This document shows, one piece after another, positions 61,645-64,000 of a stretch of DNA of 64,000 bases; position 1 is the stretch's first letter, and the number at the start of each line of letters is the position of its first letter. The notes under the pieces were generated by a model. That model saw only the letters and a program-made list of their open reading frames with translations, made no database searches and had not been told where the DNA came from. A program made the position numbers and the translations under genes. Source of the stretch: Pseudonocardia bannensis (GTDB lineage Bacteria; Actinomycetota; Actinomycetes; Mycobacteriales; Pseudonocardiaceae); NCBI RefSeq assembly GCF_012911875.1, contig NZ_JAAXKZ010000010.1:22116-86115 (forward strand), in the 5' to 3' direction.

Positions 61645-62852
61645 CGGTTCCTCTTCCCTGTGGGACGGGACGCCTTGCCGGTCGGCCGGGCCGACCGCGA
61701 CGCCCCGCGCCGCTCGCTCGCCTTGGCCTGCCGGGCCGGCACACCGGAGGCCGTGACGTGTCCGGCCATCGCGCGCTGACGCGGCTCGGTGCCGGCGTCC
61801 TCGGTCTCGTCGGCGCCGTCGCCGGGATCAGCGGCACCGGCCCGGGCGCCCGCCCGCGCCCGCCGCGCCGCCACCCGCTCGGCCTGCTGCCGGAACCGCG
61901 GGTCGCGCATCTTCAGGTCGACCAGGATCGGGGTCGCCAGCAGGATCGACGACGCCGCACCGGCGACGATGCCGACCATCTGCACCAGGGCCAGGTCGGC
62001 CAGGGTGCCGACGCCCAGCAGCCCGACCCCGATCACCATCAGCCCGATGACCGGAAGCACCGCGATGAGCGAGGTGTTGATCGACCGCATCAGGGTCTGG
62101 TTCAGCGCGAGGTTGGCCGCCTCGGCGTAGCTGCGCCGGGTCAGTCCGAGCAGCCCGCGGGTGTTCTCCTTGACCTTGTCGAACACCACGACCGTGTCGT
62201 AGAGGGAGAACCCGAGGATCGTGAGCAGCCCGATCACGGTGGACGGGGTGACCTCGAAGCCGACGATCGAGTAGATGCCGGCCGTGATGACGACGTCGTG
62301 CAGCAACGCGACGAGGGCCGCGATCGCCATGGACCGCTCGAAGTACAGCGCCAGGAAGATCGTCACCAGCACCAGGAACACGCCCAGTGCGATCAGGGCC
62401 TGAGTGGTGATCTGCCCACCCCAGGTGCCGCTCACCGCGCTGTCGCTGATCGCCTGCGGCGACGCCTGCCCGTCCGGCCCGATCGGCTGGAACGCGTCGA
62501 ACAGGGCCTGCTTGAGCGACACCAGCTGGGCCGGGTCGAGGGTCTCGGAGCGGATCAGGATGGACTCGCTCGTGCCGGTCCCCGCGGACTGCACCGACGC
62601 CGGTTCGGCGCCGATGACCCGCTGGTAGACCTCCTGCACCTGCTCGGTGCCGATCGTCCCGGTGGTGCCGGTCGCCGGAAGCTGGATCCGGGTGCCGCCG
62701 GTGAAGTCGATGCCCAGGTTGAACCCGCGCAGCACGATCGACAGCAGGCAGATGAGCACCAGCGAGCCGAACACGACGTACCAGGTCTTGCGCTTGCCGA
62801 CGACGTCGAAGGCGCCGGTCCCGGTGTAGAGCCGGGCGAACACGCTCGCCAT
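61641..62852 (-). CDS. secF: Protein translocase subunit SecF
   Basis: Accessory export-motor subunit with SecD and SecY. The 403 residues: an N-terminal helix, LGIDFTGGTRIQL (conserved SecF signature), a periplasmic P-loop domain, and five further helices with GFSLYDTVVVFDKVKENT and LNQTLMRSINTSLIAVLPVIGLM. The last ~80 residues are a strongly basic Arg/Ala-rich cytoplasmic tail with several RPTGK-like repeats, longer than in most SecF. Confidence 0.95.
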   Translation of the reverse strand: MASVFARLYTGTGAFDVVGKRKTWYVVFGSLVLICLLSIVLRGFNLGIDFTGGTRIQLPATGTTGTIGTEQVQEVYQRVIGAEPASVQSAGTGTSESILIRSETLDPAQLVSLKQALFDAFQPIGPDGQASPQAISDSAVSGTWGGQITTQALIALGVFLVLVTIFLALYFERSMAIAALVALLHDVVITAGIYSIVGFEVTPSTVIGLLTILGFSLYDTVVVFDKVKENTRGLLGLTRRSYAEAANLALNQTLMRSINTSLIAVLPVIGLMVIGVGLLGVGTLADLALVQMVGIVAGAASSILLATPILVDLKMRDPRFRQQAERVAARRARAGARAGAADPGDGADETEDAGTEPRQRAMAGHVTASGVPARQAKASERRGASRSARPTGKASRPTGKRNR

Positions 62853-62854
62853 GA

Positions 62855-64000
62855 TCAGGCCCTCCTGGAAGACGCGGTGGACGCGGTGGACGCAGAAGCC
62901 GCGACGGTCGCCCGCCGGCGTTCCGCACCGATCTTCGCGACCGGGCCGAGGCCCGACCACGCCGGGCTGCCGAACACCCGGGAGTTGGAGGCCATCGCGA
63001 CCAGCGGGTGGGTCACCAGGAACACGACGATGAGGTCGAGCACGGTGGACAGGCCGAGGGTGAACGCGAAGCCCTTCACCTGGCCGACCGCGAGGATGTA
63101 GAGCACCGCGGAGGCCAGGAAGCTGACCGCGTCGGCGCTCAGGATGGTCCGCCGGGCTCGCACCCAGCCCCGGGGCACCGCGGACCGGAAGCTGCGGCCT
63201 TCCCGCATCTCGTCCTTGAGCCGTTCGAAGAAGATCACGAACGAGTCGGCCGTGATGCCGATGGCCACGATGAACCCGGCCACGCCGGCCAGGTCGAGAG
63301 TGAACCCGATCCACCGCCCGAGCAGCACCAGGACCGCGTAGACGACCAGGCCGGACAGGAGCAGCGACAGGATCGTCAGGACGCCGAGGACCCGGTAGTA
63401 GACCAGGCAGTAGACGAAGACCAGGGCGAGGCCGACGGCGCCTGCGATGAGCCCGGCCTCCAGCGAGGCCAGCCCGAGGGTCGCCGACACCGTCTCGGCC
63501 TCGGAGGACTCGAACGACAGCGGCAGCGAGCCGTAGCGCAGCACCCCGGCGAGGTCCTGGGCCTCGGCCTGGCTGAACTGGCCGGAGATCTCGGTCGGGC
63601 CGTAGATCGCGCTGTTGATGGTCGGCGCGGAGACGACCTCGCCGTCGAGCACGAACGCGGCGTTCTTGCCGACGTTCTGGCTGGTGTACTCGCCCCAGAT
63701 CGCGGCGCCCTCGCTCTTGAAGGTCAGGCTGACGACGTAGCCGGCGCCCTGCTGGTTCTGCTGGGCCGACGCCGAGTCGATCTGCGTGCCTTCGAGGAAG
63801 GCCGGGCCGAGGACGTACTTGGCGGTCCCGTCCTGATCGCACGCCACCAGCGGCCTGGTCGGGTCGTCGTAGCCGCGCAGCGGGTCGTTGGCCGAGCAGT
63901 CCAGCGCGAGCAGGGCCTGCTGCTGGACGGCCGGGTCGGTGCTCTGCCGGGTCTCGCGGGCCTGCGTGATCGCGGCGGCGGCGGCCGGGTCGGCGGGGGT
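62855..64000 (-). CDS. secD: Protein translocase subunit SecD, N-terminus outside window
   Basis: Partner of SecF. The frame enters from the window edge at 64000 and ends at 62855, two bases before secF. Visible are the last periplasmic part ([35 protein letters not shown]) and the transmembrane block with [17 protein letters not shown] and [40 protein letters not shown], which is diagnostic. Tail: Ala/Ser/Thr-rich. Confidence 0.95.
   Translation of the reverse strand, partial: TPADPAAAAAITQARETRQSTDPAVQQQALLALDCSANDPLRGYDDPTRPLVACDQDGTAKYVLGPAFLEGTQIDSASAQQNQQGAGYVVSLTFKSEGAAIWGEYTSQNVGKNAAFVLDGEVVSAPTINSAIYGPTEISGQFSQAEAQDLAGVLRYGSLPLSFESSEAETVSATLGLASLEAGLIAGAVGLALVFVYCLVYYRVLGVLTILSLLLSGLVVYAVLVLLGRWIGFTLDLAGVAGFIVAIGITADSFVIFFERLKDEMREGRSFRSAVPRGWVRARRTILSADAVSFLASAVLYILAVGQVKGFAFTLGLSTVLDLIVVFLVTHPLVAMASNSRVFGSPAWSGLGPVAKIGAERRRATVAASASTASTASSRRA

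Overview
The window looks like a stretch of chromosomal backbone from a very GC-rich actinobacterium, most likely Pseudonocardiaceae (Pseudonocardia-like). The basis is: GTG starts and GTGA overlaps throughout, actinobacteria-specific genes (bldD, mihF, an ShbA/SigD-type sigma factor, DUF6092, DUF6167, DUF6918), a PriA without an ATP-binding loop, and a gene order matching the Streptomyces pyrR-bldD-nusB-efp-pepQ-aroBKC-mltG-ruvX-alaS block and the mycobacterial pyrR-to-metK/priA block. No phage, IS element, CRISPR array, tRNA or rRNA was seen. The genus is inferred from sequence character and gene order.

Layout. Positions 1-7.5 kb (mostly minus): priA (cut by the window edge), a cupin, metK, coaBC, rpoZ, gmk and mihF, with a plus-strand island of a secreted SH3 protein and a BASS-family transporter. 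At 7.7-8.0 kb is a broken response regulator. At 8.1-16.3 kb is a complete UMP-synthesis operon, pyrR-pyrB-pyrC-carA-carB-pyrF, with each of the first five genes overlapping the next and a PyrR-binding leader in front. bldD is divergent at 16.8 kb. At 17.6-20.2 kb is a small insert (UbiA-type prenyltransferase, methyltransferase, nitroreductase, DUF6092), then nusB, efp and pepQ, a metallo-hydrolase, aroB-aroK-aroC, a prepilin peptidase, a spermidine-synthase-like protein in the usual aroE position, mltG, ruvX and alaS. Two small membrane-associated proteins and an ECF sigma factor follow.

At 34.6-40.3 kb lies an accessory region: a TetR regulator with a palindromic operator candidate, a secreted DNRLRE protein with a leaderless promoter, and an arginine-catabolism group (arginine deiminase arcA, Lrp regulator, a shrunken DDAH-like gene, ornithine aminotransferase rocD). 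Then come rarA, DUF6918, a multi-pass membrane protein, an AlaR/AlaT-like regulator-transaminase pair, a metallo-hydrolase, an SGNH hydrolase, a phosphotransferase, a DUF389 protein and aspS. At 51.4-64.0 kb are a TauD-like dioxygenase, gluconokinase, a YibE/F transporter, a methyltransferase, hisS, a glyoxalase-II-like hydrolase, a membrane-anchored cyclophilin, relA, apt, secF and the 3' part of secD.

The most notable signals are: (i) three genes that appear to have lost internal blocks (response regulator at 7.7 kb, DDAH-like at 37.9 kb, DUF389 at 48.8 kb), the DDAH one still in frame and translationally coupled to rocD; (ii) helically phased ATTCGTTGCG repeats between the Lrp gene and ddaH-rocD; (iii) a clear PyrR-binding loop over the pyrR ribosome binding site; and (iv) dispersed intergenic palindromes. 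I did not find a clear new multi-gene system; most of the window is housekeeping.
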